DNA of 8,884 nucleotides from Candidatus Nomurabacteria bacterium (GTDB taxonomy: Bacteria; Patescibacteriota; Minisyncoccia; Phycocordibacterales; UBA9973): positions 1 to 8,884 of the forward strand of contig CALRFB010000013.1 of assembly GCA_943356455.1 (NCBI GenBank). The letters are read 5' to 3'. The notes beneath the pieces were generated by a model. That model did not search any database. It was not told where the DNA came from and saw only the letters and a list, made by a program, of their open reading frames with translations. A program made the position numbers and the translations under genes. Below are positions 1 through 4,557 of this stretch, piece by piece (within the stretch, counting starts at the first letter, position 1; every line of letters starts with the position of its first letter).

Positions 1-247
1 GCTCGCCGCTACTTCGGGAATTCTGTTTGGTTTCTGTTCCTCCAGGTACTGAGATGTTTCACTTCCCTGGGTGTGCTTCTTACAGTAAATGTAAGATTAT
101 AGAAGTTTATTCTATAGGGTTTCCCCATTCGGAAATTTCCGGATCAAAGGTTATTAGGCACCTCCCCGAAACGTATCGCCGCCATATTGCGTCCTTCCTC
201 GCTATCAAGAGCCTAGGCATCCGCCATGCGCCCTTACTTTCCTATTA
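1..247 (-). rRNA. rrl: 23S ribosomal RNA, 5' end (partial)
   Basis: Read on the minus strand, this is the first ~247 nt of 23S rRNA (domain I); the rest lies beyond the window start. Recognisable conserved pieces are GGCGGATGCC near 216-225, CCGAATGGGGAAACCC near 122-137, GAAACATCTCAGTACC near 47-62 and GTAGCGGCGAGC at 1-12. Aligning GGATGCC with E. coli nt 26-32 places the mature 5' end near 247, with a few bases of uncertainty. Open frames crossing this stretch are not genes. No 16S or tRNA gene lies within the ~600 bp upstream; the next feature there is a protein gene, so the 23S appears to be transcribed separately from 16S. Confidence 0.96.
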
Positions 248-270
248 GGAAATGTATTAATCACGATAAT

Positions 271-310
271 AATTGATCACCGCTTTTGTAAAGTGATCAA
301 TTTGTTTTTT
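271..310 (+). terminator. AT-rich hairpin next to the 23S 5' end, terminator-like on the plus strand
   Basis: AATTGATCAC (271-280) and GTGATCAATT (293-302) form a perfect 10-bp inverted repeat with a 12-nt loop. On the plus strand it runs into TTTGTTTTTT, the layout of an intrinsic terminator; the minus side has no T-tract. It could stop antisense transcription coming out of the 23S gene, or be a processing or folding hairpin in the 23S precursor. No plus-strand gene ends here, so the role is uncertain. Confidence 0.45.
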
Positions 311-321
311 GGTTTTCTACC

Positions 322-378
322 CTGCGCATTGCTCTATGCATTTTTCCTCGACCGCTCGAGGTGCATGTAGATACGCAG
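322..378 (-). other. Structured hairpin in the 23S leader
   Basis: Three nested complementary pairs share one axis: CTGCG (322-326) with CGCAG (374-378), ATGCA (336-340) with TGCAT (362-366), and CCTCGA (346-351) with TCGAGG (356-361) around a 4-nt loop. A 5-nt bulge of T separates the inner two. On the minus strand this falls in the 23S precursor leader, so a role in precursor folding or processing is plausible. No known RNA family was recognised. An open frame crosses it on the plus strand but shows no coding character. Confidence 0.5.
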
Positions 379-411
379 TTTTCCGATCTCACACTAGACG
401 AAAAGACCATA

Positions 412-438
412 ATGATAACAGTCATTTAATTGATTCAA
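412..438 (-). promoter_or_regulatory. Weak candidate 23S promoter
   Basis: On the minus strand TTGAAT (433-438) lies 15 bp before TATCAT (412-417), which carries the extended -10 form TGTTATCAT. The spacing is short, so the case rests mainly on the extended -10. Initiation would fall near 405. A stretch resembling the rRNA antitermination boxA, TGTTGTTTGAAAATTT, lies upstream near 459-475. This is an alternative to the stronger promoter at 601-629. Confidence 0.3.
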
Positions 439-502
439 TTTCAGAATGTGGACCGGATTTAAATTTTCAAACAACACATCATATGACCAGATTCAGAGTA
501 AT

Positions 503-555
503 AAAAAGCCGCCTCTCGGCGGGCAGACACCAAAACTATTCGGTGAACTACCGCC
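503..555 (-). promoter_or_regulatory. Three-segment terminator/antiterminator element
   Basis: On the minus strand three GC blocks follow each other: GGCGG (555-551), CCGCC (522-518) and GGCGG (513-509). The last two form a short hairpin closed by a GAGA tetraloop and followed by TTTTT (507-503), an intrinsic terminator. The first two can pair instead, extended as GGCGGTAG with CTGCCCGCC and one bulge, which would remove the terminator. A hairpin CACCGAA/TTTGGTG lies between them. The element sits 40-90 nt after a strong promoter and upstream of 23S. It could be an attenuator, or simply the 3' end of a ~90-nt RNA. On the plus strand GGCGG (518-522) with CCGCC (551-555) before TTTTT is also terminator-like. 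Confidence 0.5.
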
Positions 556-600
556 TTTTTGGGTTACTTATGTATATCTGATACTTCATACGACATGGGG

Positions 601-629
601 AGTATATACTAGCTCCAAATGGAAGTCAA
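601..629 (-). promoter_or_regulatory. Promoter toward the 23S gene (TTGACT-17-TATACT)
   Basis: On the minus strand -35 TTGACT (624-629) and -10 TATACT (601-606) are separated by exactly 17 bp, with an A/T-rich stretch just upstream of the -35. Initiation is expected near 594. The transcript would read the terminator/antiterminator element and, if not stopped, the 23S gene. Short reading frames lie at its start, including a 13-codon frame at 548-589. Confidence 0.65.
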
Positions 630-679
630 ATGTTTTTATTTGGTTGTAAAAGCCTTGTACGGAAAGGGCCTTATCTTGC

Positions 680-708
680 TTGACAAAGTACGTTTTTGGG
701 TGTAAAAT
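680..708 (+). promoter_or_regulatory. Promoter of the plus-strand small RNA (TTGACA-17-TAAAAT)
   Basis: A perfect -35 TTGACA (680-685) is followed after 17 bp by TAAAAT (703-708). Initiation is expected at or near A715. It is divergent from the promoter at 601-629, with the two -35 boxes about 50 bp apart. Confidence 0.7.
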
Positions 709-714
709 ACTAGT

Positions 715-833
715 ACATAAAGTCACAAATAGGTTTGGTTCTGGGAGCCGGCATCCTGCTAAAATGTGCCGGTTTCCAAAACTACATCTATATAAAAAAC
801 CGCCCCAACTTTTTACAGTGGAGGCGGTTTTTT
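715..833 (+). ncRNA. Candidate small RNA with a long hairpin and its own terminator
   Basis: A complete small transcription unit: promoter at 680-708, expected start at 715, intrinsic terminator ending at 833, giving about 119 nt. After a ~14-nt unpaired leader, 729-753 pairs with 767-791 over 25 positions around a 13-nt loop (754-766). There are 23 pairs, four of them G-U, and two mismatches (741/779 and 735/785). The G-U pairs hold only in the plus-strand RNA, because they become A-C on the other strand, so the plus strand is the likely functional one. No ribosome-binding site or convincing frame was seen. It does not match tmRNA, 6S, SRP or RNase P RNA, or a tRNA, as far as can be judged by eye. 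Its function is unknown. Confidence 0.6.
794..833. terminator. Bidirectional intrinsic terminator between the small RNA and the channel gene
   Basis: AAAAAACCGCC (794-804) pairs with GGCGGTTTTTT (823-833), extended inward by CCA/TGG with a bulged A. It ends in T6 on both strands. It ends the plus-strand small RNA and, on the minus strand, lies ~20 bp beyond the stop codon of the channel gene. Confidence 0.85.
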
Positions 834-853
834 ATTTGAGAATGTAACTATTG

Positions 854-1546
854 TTACATCTTTTTCATCGTAGTATTTTCACGAATAGTTGAGATCGCAT
901 GAGCAGCTGCTTCCTTGCCACCAAGGCCGAAAGCGAGACCACCTGCAATAGCAAGCATAGCGATAATACCAGTGAATAGAATCTGCATGAAGCTTGCAGC
1001 AATACCGAGCTCAGAAAGCGCGATAATGAATGCAAATATCCAGATTGCCCAATGTGCGATCGAACCGAGGAGGTTTGCAGAGCGAACGTTCGCCATGCGA
1101 GCTGAACCACGGATAAACTTGCGCATAAAGTCTGAGATGACTGTTGCCATAACGAGAACAAGCGCAGCGACGATAACACGAGGCAAGTACTGAACGACTA
1201 CATCACGGAGGAACTGTGTAACTTCAGTAAGCTGAAGAACATTGAGTGCAGTCATAAGGAATACTGCAACGATGAACCACTTAACGAGGTCACCCAAGAA
1301 TTTGCCGACGTTGAGACGCATGCCGGCACGTGCCAACATATCCCCTGCGCCTGCACTTTCGAAAACTTTATCGATCTTGAGGGCGGTGAAAAGCTGATTG
1401 ATTGCTTTGCCGACTACAGAACCGATGATCCAACCGATGATAAAGATAATGATCGCGAGGACAAGGCCAGGGATAAAGCTCATGAAGCCCATCCAGAGAG
1501 CATGTAATGACGAGGCGAAAGTTTCGCCCCATGTTGAAAGTACCAT
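854..1546 (-). CDS. Compact MscS-like transmembrane protein (conserved TM helix family)
   Basis: A 230-residue integral membrane protein with about five hydrophobic segments (residues ~23-45, 86-104, 118-140, 160-181, 185-210). The last ends in AIAGGLAFGLGGKEAAAHAI, the glycine/alanine-rich pore-lining pattern of MscS-type mechanosensitive channels and of the conserved TM helix family. The chain stops about 10 residues after this motif, so it lacks the beta-barrel and mixed alpha/beta cytoplasmic vestibule of E. coli MscS. Short proteins of this type are common in CPR genomes. A role in relieving osmotic stress is inferred from the family; gating in this short form is unproven. No Shine-Dalgarno precedes the ATG. 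It has its own extended -10 promoter and a strong terminator downstream. Confidence 0.85.
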   Translation of the reverse strand: MVLSTWGETFASSLHALWMGFMSFIPGLVLAIIIFIIGWIIGSVVGKAINQLFTALKIDKVFESAGAGDMLARAGMRLNVGKFLGDLVKWFIVAVFLMTALNVLQLTEVTQFLRDVVVQYLPRVIVAALVLVMATVISDFMRKFIRGSARMANVRSANLLGSIAHWAIWIFAFIIALSELGIAASFMQILFTGIIAMLAIAGGLAFGLGGKEAAAHAISTIRENTTMKKM

Positions 1547-1617
1547 ACTGTTTATTTACTAACGTTTACAATTTATAACAATACAACTTTAAATTTCGAC
1601 CTTTAAAGTACAGAGCA

Positions 1618-1626
1618 AGTATAGCA
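1618..1626 (-). promoter_or_regulatory. Extended -10 promoter for the channel gene
   Basis: On the minus strand TGCTATACT is an extended -10 (TGnTATACT), with initiation near 1611 and a ~65-nt leader to the ATG at 1546. No good -35 is visible. The upstream part of the promoter overlaps the stop codon of the preceding gene (1630-1632). The same 9-mer recurs at 3041-3049. Confidence 0.5.
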
Positions 1627-1629
1627 CAT

Positions 1630-2274
1630 TTAGGCTGTTTTACGGCTAGGTGTGGATAAGGCCAAAAGAGCCGGGTTTGACACCAGTTTTTCGTGTGGGA
1701 AATCTAAAATATCTCGGACGAGTTTGTCGTACATCTCGATACGGTAAATATATTCTTGAGTATCGAAAACGGCATATGAAAGTTCTTTGCCAACTTCGGC
1801 TTCAAGTTTGCGAACAGTGTCTTCGATCCAAGGCTTACGCAAATTGTCACCGACGATAAGCATATCTACCCTGCCTTCGATATCTTTTTCGCGAATGAAT
1901 ATACCCGAAACGACGAAGAGTTTGATTTTACCAGCTTTTTTAAATCGACGTACCAATTCTTTTTTATTGAGAAATTCTTCTTCGACGAGCAAGCCTCGAA
2001 GTGAATCATTGTAGTGGAATTCGGGATTGAGATACCATCCTTCGGTTTTCTTTTTAGCTTTTTTGCCTTTACGAATAACGTCTTTTGAAAATGAACGCTT
2101 CTTGAGGAAATCGATACTCTGGAGTTGTTTACATTCGCGAGCAGCTTTGGTGCGAGGAATACGCAAACGCTTGGCAACGTCTTCACTGTCTACTGATTCG
2201 TCGGCATTGAGCAAAAAAAGACGCATGATTTTAACCCGAGCCTCCGATCCGAAAATTTTGGCAAGTTCTTTCAT
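1630..2274 (-). CDS. Winged-helix regulator with C-terminal nucleotidyltransferase-like domain
   Basis: A 214-residue protein. Residues ~1-65 read as an ArsR-like winged helix: the opening MKELAKIFGSEARVKIMRLF, then a recognition-helix region around IPRTKAARECKQLQ. A basic linker (residues ~66-77) follows. Residues ~115-195 resemble a MNT-type nucleotidyltransferase fold (KIKLFVVSGIF, then RVDMLIVGD). The catalytic GSxxxG is reduced to SGIF and only the aspartate of RVDMLIVGD remains obvious, so it is probably non-catalytic. This architecture recurs in Parcubacteria; its targets are unknown. The start is well fixed, because a promoter places transcription initiation on the A of the ATG. Auto-regulation or control of the adjacent channel gene is possible but not shown. 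Confidence 0.75.
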   Translation of the reverse strand: MKELAKIFGSEARVKIMRLFLLNADESVDSEDVAKRLRIPRTKAARECKQLQSIDFLKKRSFSKDVIRKGKKAKKKTEGWYLNPEFHYNDSLRGLLVEEEFLNKKELVRRFKKAGKIKLFVVSGIFIREKDIEGRVDMLIVGDNLRKPWIEDTVRKLEAEVGKELSYAVFDTQEYIYRIEMYDKLVRDILDFPHEKLVSNPALLALSTPSRKTA

Positions 2275-2280
2275 GGGGTT

Positions 2281-2309
2281 AGTATACTCTCTCTAGGAAA
2301 GGAGGGCAA
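2281..2309 (-). promoter_or_regulatory. Promoter giving a leaderless regulator mRNA
   Basis: On the minus strand TTGCCC (2304-2309), 17 bp, then TATACT (2281-2286) with AACCCC before ATG. Counting from the -10, +1 is the A of the start codon at 2274, so the mRNA is predicted to be leaderless. Confidence 0.65.
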
Positions 2310-2316
2310 AAGCAAT

Positions 2317-2342
2317 AAACCCAGATATCACTGAGGGTTTTT
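2317..2342. terminator. Weak hairpin between the exported-protein gene and the regulator
   Basis: AAACCC (2317-2322) pairs with GGGTTT (2335-2340) around a 12-nt loop. It lies ~20 bp past the stop codon at 2363 on the minus strand, where a terminator would be expected. The minus-strand T-tract is poor (TTTATT); the better T-run is on the plus strand (2338-2342). Confidence 0.4.
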
Positions 2343-2362
2343 ACTCTACTTCTGTAAATGAC

Positions 2363-3031
2363 TTAATTTACTTGTATATAAGGCGTTGTAAATGGTGTTG
2401 TCGTGGTGGGTGTGCCAAGGCCATTTGTAAAAATCCTGAAAGCAGTAGCGGAGTTAGTAATATTCCATCTAATCTGCTTAAGGAAACCACGGTACATACC
2501 GGGGCCACCGACTTGATCAGTTCTAGACGTGAAATATGCGGTAAAATTTTCTTGGGTACCGGCAGTGATTTTCCAGTTACCGTTTTGTGTTGTCGCTGTC
2601 AGGTTATCTGCGGATAACCAGCCGAATGAAACTCCATACCAATATATATTCATACCACTTTGTAAACTTTCTAGTCCATCAAACTGTCCGTTGGTTATCC
2701 AAGAAGGATTTGCTGAAATATAGGCATCGCACCCAACTGCTTTAATCGAAAACTTAAATTGAAAGGTTGCCATGTCATTGTTGTTTCCTGCGATTGCATT
2801 CACGCTACTAATCGCTGAAATTGGCGACACAATAAGACTTGGGGAAACTTGACATTGTCTCACAACACCGGTACCGTAACCGGGTACGCTACTTGTTGTA
2901 ACCGAAGCAACTGATGCGGGTTGCTGAATAGATATGGTCGAAACTTTTTTCCATAAAGTCATACAACTTAAAATCAGCACTATTCCTAGAATAACTAGTA
3001 TGTATGTCCATCGACTTCGTATTTTTTTCAT
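2363..3031 (-). CDS. Exported or membrane-anchored protein of unknown function
   Basis: 222 residues. A basic N-terminus (MKKIRSRW) precedes a single hydrophobic segment at ~9-25, so the protein is exported and anchored or cleaved. ILSC at residues 20-23 is a marginal lipobox, so a lipoprotein is possible. The rest is rich in Ser, Thr, Asn and aromatic residues, with alternating hydrophobics such as MATFQFKFSIKAVGCDAYIS, suggesting a beta-sandwich outside the cell. Only two cysteines lie beyond the hydrophobic region, near residues 60 and 100, and could form a disulphide. A Thr/Pro-rich stretch (GTPTTTTPFTTP) precedes the C-terminus. I do not recognise a named family. It is monocistronic: the rplL terminator lies upstream and its own -10 is 9 bp before the ATG. 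Confidence 0.7.
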   Translation of the reverse strand: MKKIRSRWTYILVILGIVLILSCMTLWKKVSTISIQQPASVASVTTSSVPGYGTGVVRQCQVSPSLIVSPISAISSVNAIAGNNNDMATFQFKFSIKAVGCDAYISANPSWITNGQFDGLESLQSGMNIYWYGVSFGWLSADNLTATTQNGNWKITAGTQENFTAYFTSRTDQVGGPGMYRGFLKQIRWNITNSATAFRIFTNGLGTPTTTTPFTTPYIQVN

Positions 3032-3040
3032 TATAGTATC

Positions 3041-3049
3041 AGTATAGCA
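3041..3049 (-). promoter_or_regulatory. Extended -10 promoter of the exported-protein gene
   Basis: TGCTATACT on the minus strand, with the -10 hexamer at 3041-3046 and 9 nt to the ATG at 3031. Initiation near 3034 would leave a leader of about 3 nt. No clear -35 was seen. Confidence 0.5.
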
Positions 3050-3085
3050 AATGTACCTATATATAATGTGCTATATGTGCAAAAC

Positions 3086-3117
3086 AAAAAATCCCTTATT
3101 TTCATAAGGGATTTTTT
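3086..3117. terminator. Strong terminator of the rplJ-rplL operon
   Basis: AAAAAATCCCTTAT (3086-3099) and ATAAGGGATTTTTT (3104-3117) form a perfect 14-bp stem with a TTTC loop and a T6 run on either strand. It lies 30 bp beyond the rplL stop codon. Confidence 0.9.
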
Positions 3118-3146
3118 GTAAATTTCTGTGGAAACTTCGGATTGGT

Positions 3147-3539
3147 TTACTTAAGTTCAACCTTACCACCTGCTTCTTCGATCTTCTTCTTGAAATCATC
3201 TGCATCGGCTTTCTTGACGCCGTCTTTGAGAGTTGCTGGTGCGCCGTCAACGAGGTCCTTCGCTTCCTTGAGACCAAGGCCGAGAACTTCCTTAACTACC
3301 TTCATGACTGCAATCTTTTGTTCACCTGCTGAAGCGAGAACAACAGTGAAGCTGTCTTTTTCTTCGGCTGCTGCACCTGCGCCTGCTGCTGGAGCGGCTG
3401 CAACTGCTGCGGCTGAAACGCCGAACTTTTCTTCAAGTGTCTTCACAAGTTCGTGAAGATCGATGACTGACATAGTGTCGATTTTCTCAACAAGGTCCTT
3501 GAACTTTGCTGGAATTTCTACTGATTTTGTTTCTTCCAT
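3147..3539 (-). CDS. rplL: Ribosomal protein bL12 (L7/L12)
   Basis: 130 residues, close to the usual ~120-130. The N-terminal dimerisation and L10-binding helices span ~10-45 ([20 protein letters not shown]). The Ala/Gly-rich flexible hinge is at ~46-58 ([15 protein letters not shown]). The C-terminal domain follows, with the conserved [20 protein letters not shown] and [19 protein letters not shown], the surface that recruits translation GTPases such as EF-Tu and EF-G. Several dimers attach to L10 to form the ribosomal stalk. It lies downstream of rplJ across a ~60-bp A/T-rich gap and ends the operon. No Shine-Dalgarno is visible before the ATG. Confidence 0.98.
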   Translation of the reverse strand: MEETKSVEIPAKFKDLVEKIDTMSVIDLHELVKTLEEKFGVSAAAVAAAPAAGAGAAAEEKDSFTVVLASAGEQKIAVMKVVKEVLGLGLKEAKDLVDGAPATLKDGVKKADADDFKKKIEEAGGKVELK

Positions 3540-3581
3540 ATAGTTTAAATAAAAAATTAATATACTTTTAATGTGAGTTTG

Positions 3582-3602
3582 CTAAATACTTTTCGTATTT
3601 AG
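3582..3602 (-). other. Hairpin at the rplJ stop / rplJ-rplL junction
   Basis: On the minus strand CTAAATAC and GTATTTAG form an 8-bp stem around GAAAA, with the rplJ stop codon inside the stem. There is no T-tract, so it is not a terminator. Downstream, TTAGCA and TATTAA-like hexamers 17 bp apart could be a weak extra rplL promoter. Either could help raise L7/L12 over L10, which the stalk needs in several copies per L10. Confidence 0.4.
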
Positions 3603-4090
3603 GCTGCCTTAACCTTTGCAATTTCCGAGACCACAACGGCAAAGCGCTGGATTGGAGAATTGATAAGATTGACGAACTGGGCAATGAGCGTTTCGCGAGG
3701 TGGAATGGTTGCGATCGAGAGCATGTCTTTTTGAGACTTAAATACTCCATCAAATACGCCGCCAACAATCTCGACTTTATCCTTGTTCGTCTTCGAAAAT
3801 TCGTAGACGGCACGCGCTGGCGCGAGGAGATCATCGCTCCATGCAACAGCAATTTCGCCGGGCATGTCTGGCATTTCTCCTTGGTAGCCACCTTCGCCGA
3901 GTGTTCGCTTGAGCAATGTCTTTTTCATGACACGGAACTTTGAACCTTCAGCACGGAGACCGCGGCGGAGTGCCATACCTTCAGCGACAGTAAGTTTATC
4001 GAATTTTACAAAGACGATAGTTTTTGCATCTTTCGTAATACCAGCTGCTTCTGCCAAAAGTGATGTTTTCTTTGCTTTAGTAAGAGCCAT
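3599..4090 (-). CDS. rplJ: Ribosomal protein uL10
   Basis: 163 residues from the ATG at 4090. The opening MALTKAKKTSLLAEAAGITK, the conserved middle KFRVMKKTLLKRTL, and AVAWSDDLLAPARAVYEF are typical of L10; the C-terminal helix (~140-163) would bind L7/L12 dimers. The frame stays open to an ATG at 4192, but that would translate the leader terminator and the L10-binding RNA, so the 4090 start is preferred. The protein is the base of the ribosomal stalk and, in other bacteria, binds its own mRNA leader. It is first in a two-gene operon. rplK-rplA and rpoBC are not adjacent, unlike the classical cluster. Confidence 0.97.
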   Translation of the reverse strand: MALTKAKKTSLLAEAAGITKDAKTIVFVKFDKLTVAEGMALRRGLRAEGSKFRVMKKTLLKRTLGEGGYQGEMPDMPGEIAVAWSDDLLAPARAVYEFSKTNKDKVEIVGGVFDGVFKSQKDMLSIATIPPRETLIAQFVNLINSPIQRFAVVVSEIAKVKAA

Positions 4091-4143
4091 AGTGTAAATG
4101 TAATTATGTTTTCGACCGCCGGATTGATGCTTGCGCACCAAAT

Positions 4144-4168
4144 AAAAAACCGGCCATATAAGGCCGAC
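4144..4168 (-). terminator. Attenuator terminator in the rplJ leader
   Basis: On the minus strand CGGCC, a 6-nt loop TTATAT, then GGCCG followed by GTTTTTTATTT. The T-run lies at 4149-4144, about 55 bp before the rplJ start codon. An intrinsic terminator between promoter and gene implies transcription attenuation. Confidence 0.8.
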
Positions 4169-4282
4169 ATGAGTCGTTTCAACCATAGCCAATGCTATGT
4201 GTAGAGTCCTCGGCAGGTCTTCTGTGTAAGTTCGGTAAACCGCGCTTACAATGCCCGCTGTCTTTGGCCTATGGGGCTATAT
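4169..4282 (-). promoter_or_regulatory. L10 leader (autoregulatory RNA)
   Basis: The minus-strand leader contains CCTGCCGAGG (near 4209-4218), matching the conserved core of the L10 leader RNA. A closing stem CCATAGGCCAA (4274-4264) with TTGGCTATGG (4192-4183) encloses it, with one bulged G. Inside, GTAAG/CTTAC and CGGT/ACCG form the main arm. The 3' strand of the closing stem can alternatively make a perfect local hairpin CATAGC-ATTG-GCTATG (4199-4184), so two folds exclude each other just before the attenuator. In Bacillus subtilis the L10(L12)4 complex binds such a leader and promotes termination; the same logic is inferred here. Confidence 0.8.
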
Positions 4283-4306
4283 TACCCTATTATAGTTTTT
4301 CGTCAA
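4279..4306 (-). promoter_or_regulatory. Promoter of the rplJ-rplL operon
   Basis: On the minus strand TTGACG (4301-4306) lies 16 bp before TAATAT (4279-4284), initiating near 4272. A perfect TATAAT (4289-4294) overlaps and would initiate near 4282 but lacks a good -35. The start near 4282 keeps the whole L10-leader closing stem, which favours it or a start close by. Confidence 0.6.
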
Positions 4307-4371
4307 TATTCAGCCGACTTGGGAATTTGGTTCGATTTGTGAATGTTGTCCGACCAGTTGGTGTCACCCGA

Positions 4372-4527
4372 CTAGTTCCCTGTTACTTCTTGAATGCGCT
4401 GGTTTAGGGTTTTAGCCTGGCCGTATTTGGCATTGTCGTGCAAGTTGATTGCATAGAGAAATAAAATACCAGCTATAAAAAGAAGCGTGACAGCGAGGGA
4501 AAATTTGAAAAAATGTTTTCTATTCAT
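4372..4527 (-). CDS. Small single-pass membrane protein (51 aa)
   Basis: A short frame encoding 51 residues. It opens with the basic MNRKHFFKF, then a hydrophobic segment at ~10-27 (LAVTLLFIAGILFLYAI), then a polar tail ending KTLNQRIQEVTGN. The codons give a sensible membrane topology and the gene starts 30 bp after the stop of the beta-propeller gene on the same strand, so it is probably co-transcribed. No terminator and no Shine-Dalgarno were seen between the two genes. I do not recognise a family; an accessory role to the anchored propeller is only a guess. An overlapping ATG four bases upstream is out of frame and meets a stop within four codons. Confidence 0.6.
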   Translation of the reverse strand: MNRKHFFKFSLAVTLLFIAGILFLYAINLHDNAKYGQAKTLNQRIQEVTGN

Positions 4528-4557
4528 ACATACTGCGGGTAGGGGTACTTACTAGCG

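Noticed and set aside
27..248. Open frame on the plus strand
   Set aside because: It is antisense to the conserved 23S rRNA 5' region and has no coding features.
309..649. Overlapping plus-strand open frames in the gap upstream of 23S
   Set aside because: They run through inverted repeats and the terminator/antiterminator element, lack a start signal, and give low-complexity translations without domain features.
248..853. Hidden tRNA, 5S, SRP or tmRNA gene
   Set aside because: No cloverleaf, T-loop GGTTCGA-type sequence, SRP tip or tmRNA features were found on either strand.
2297..2306. AAAGGAGGG as a plus-strand Shine-Dalgarno
   Set aside because: No start codon with an open frame follows at suitable distance; the bases are the spacer of the minus-strand promoter.
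4091..4192. N-terminal extension of L10 to an upstream ATG
   Set aside because: It would translate the L10 leader stem and the attenuator hairpin; the 4090 ATG matches the usual L10 start.
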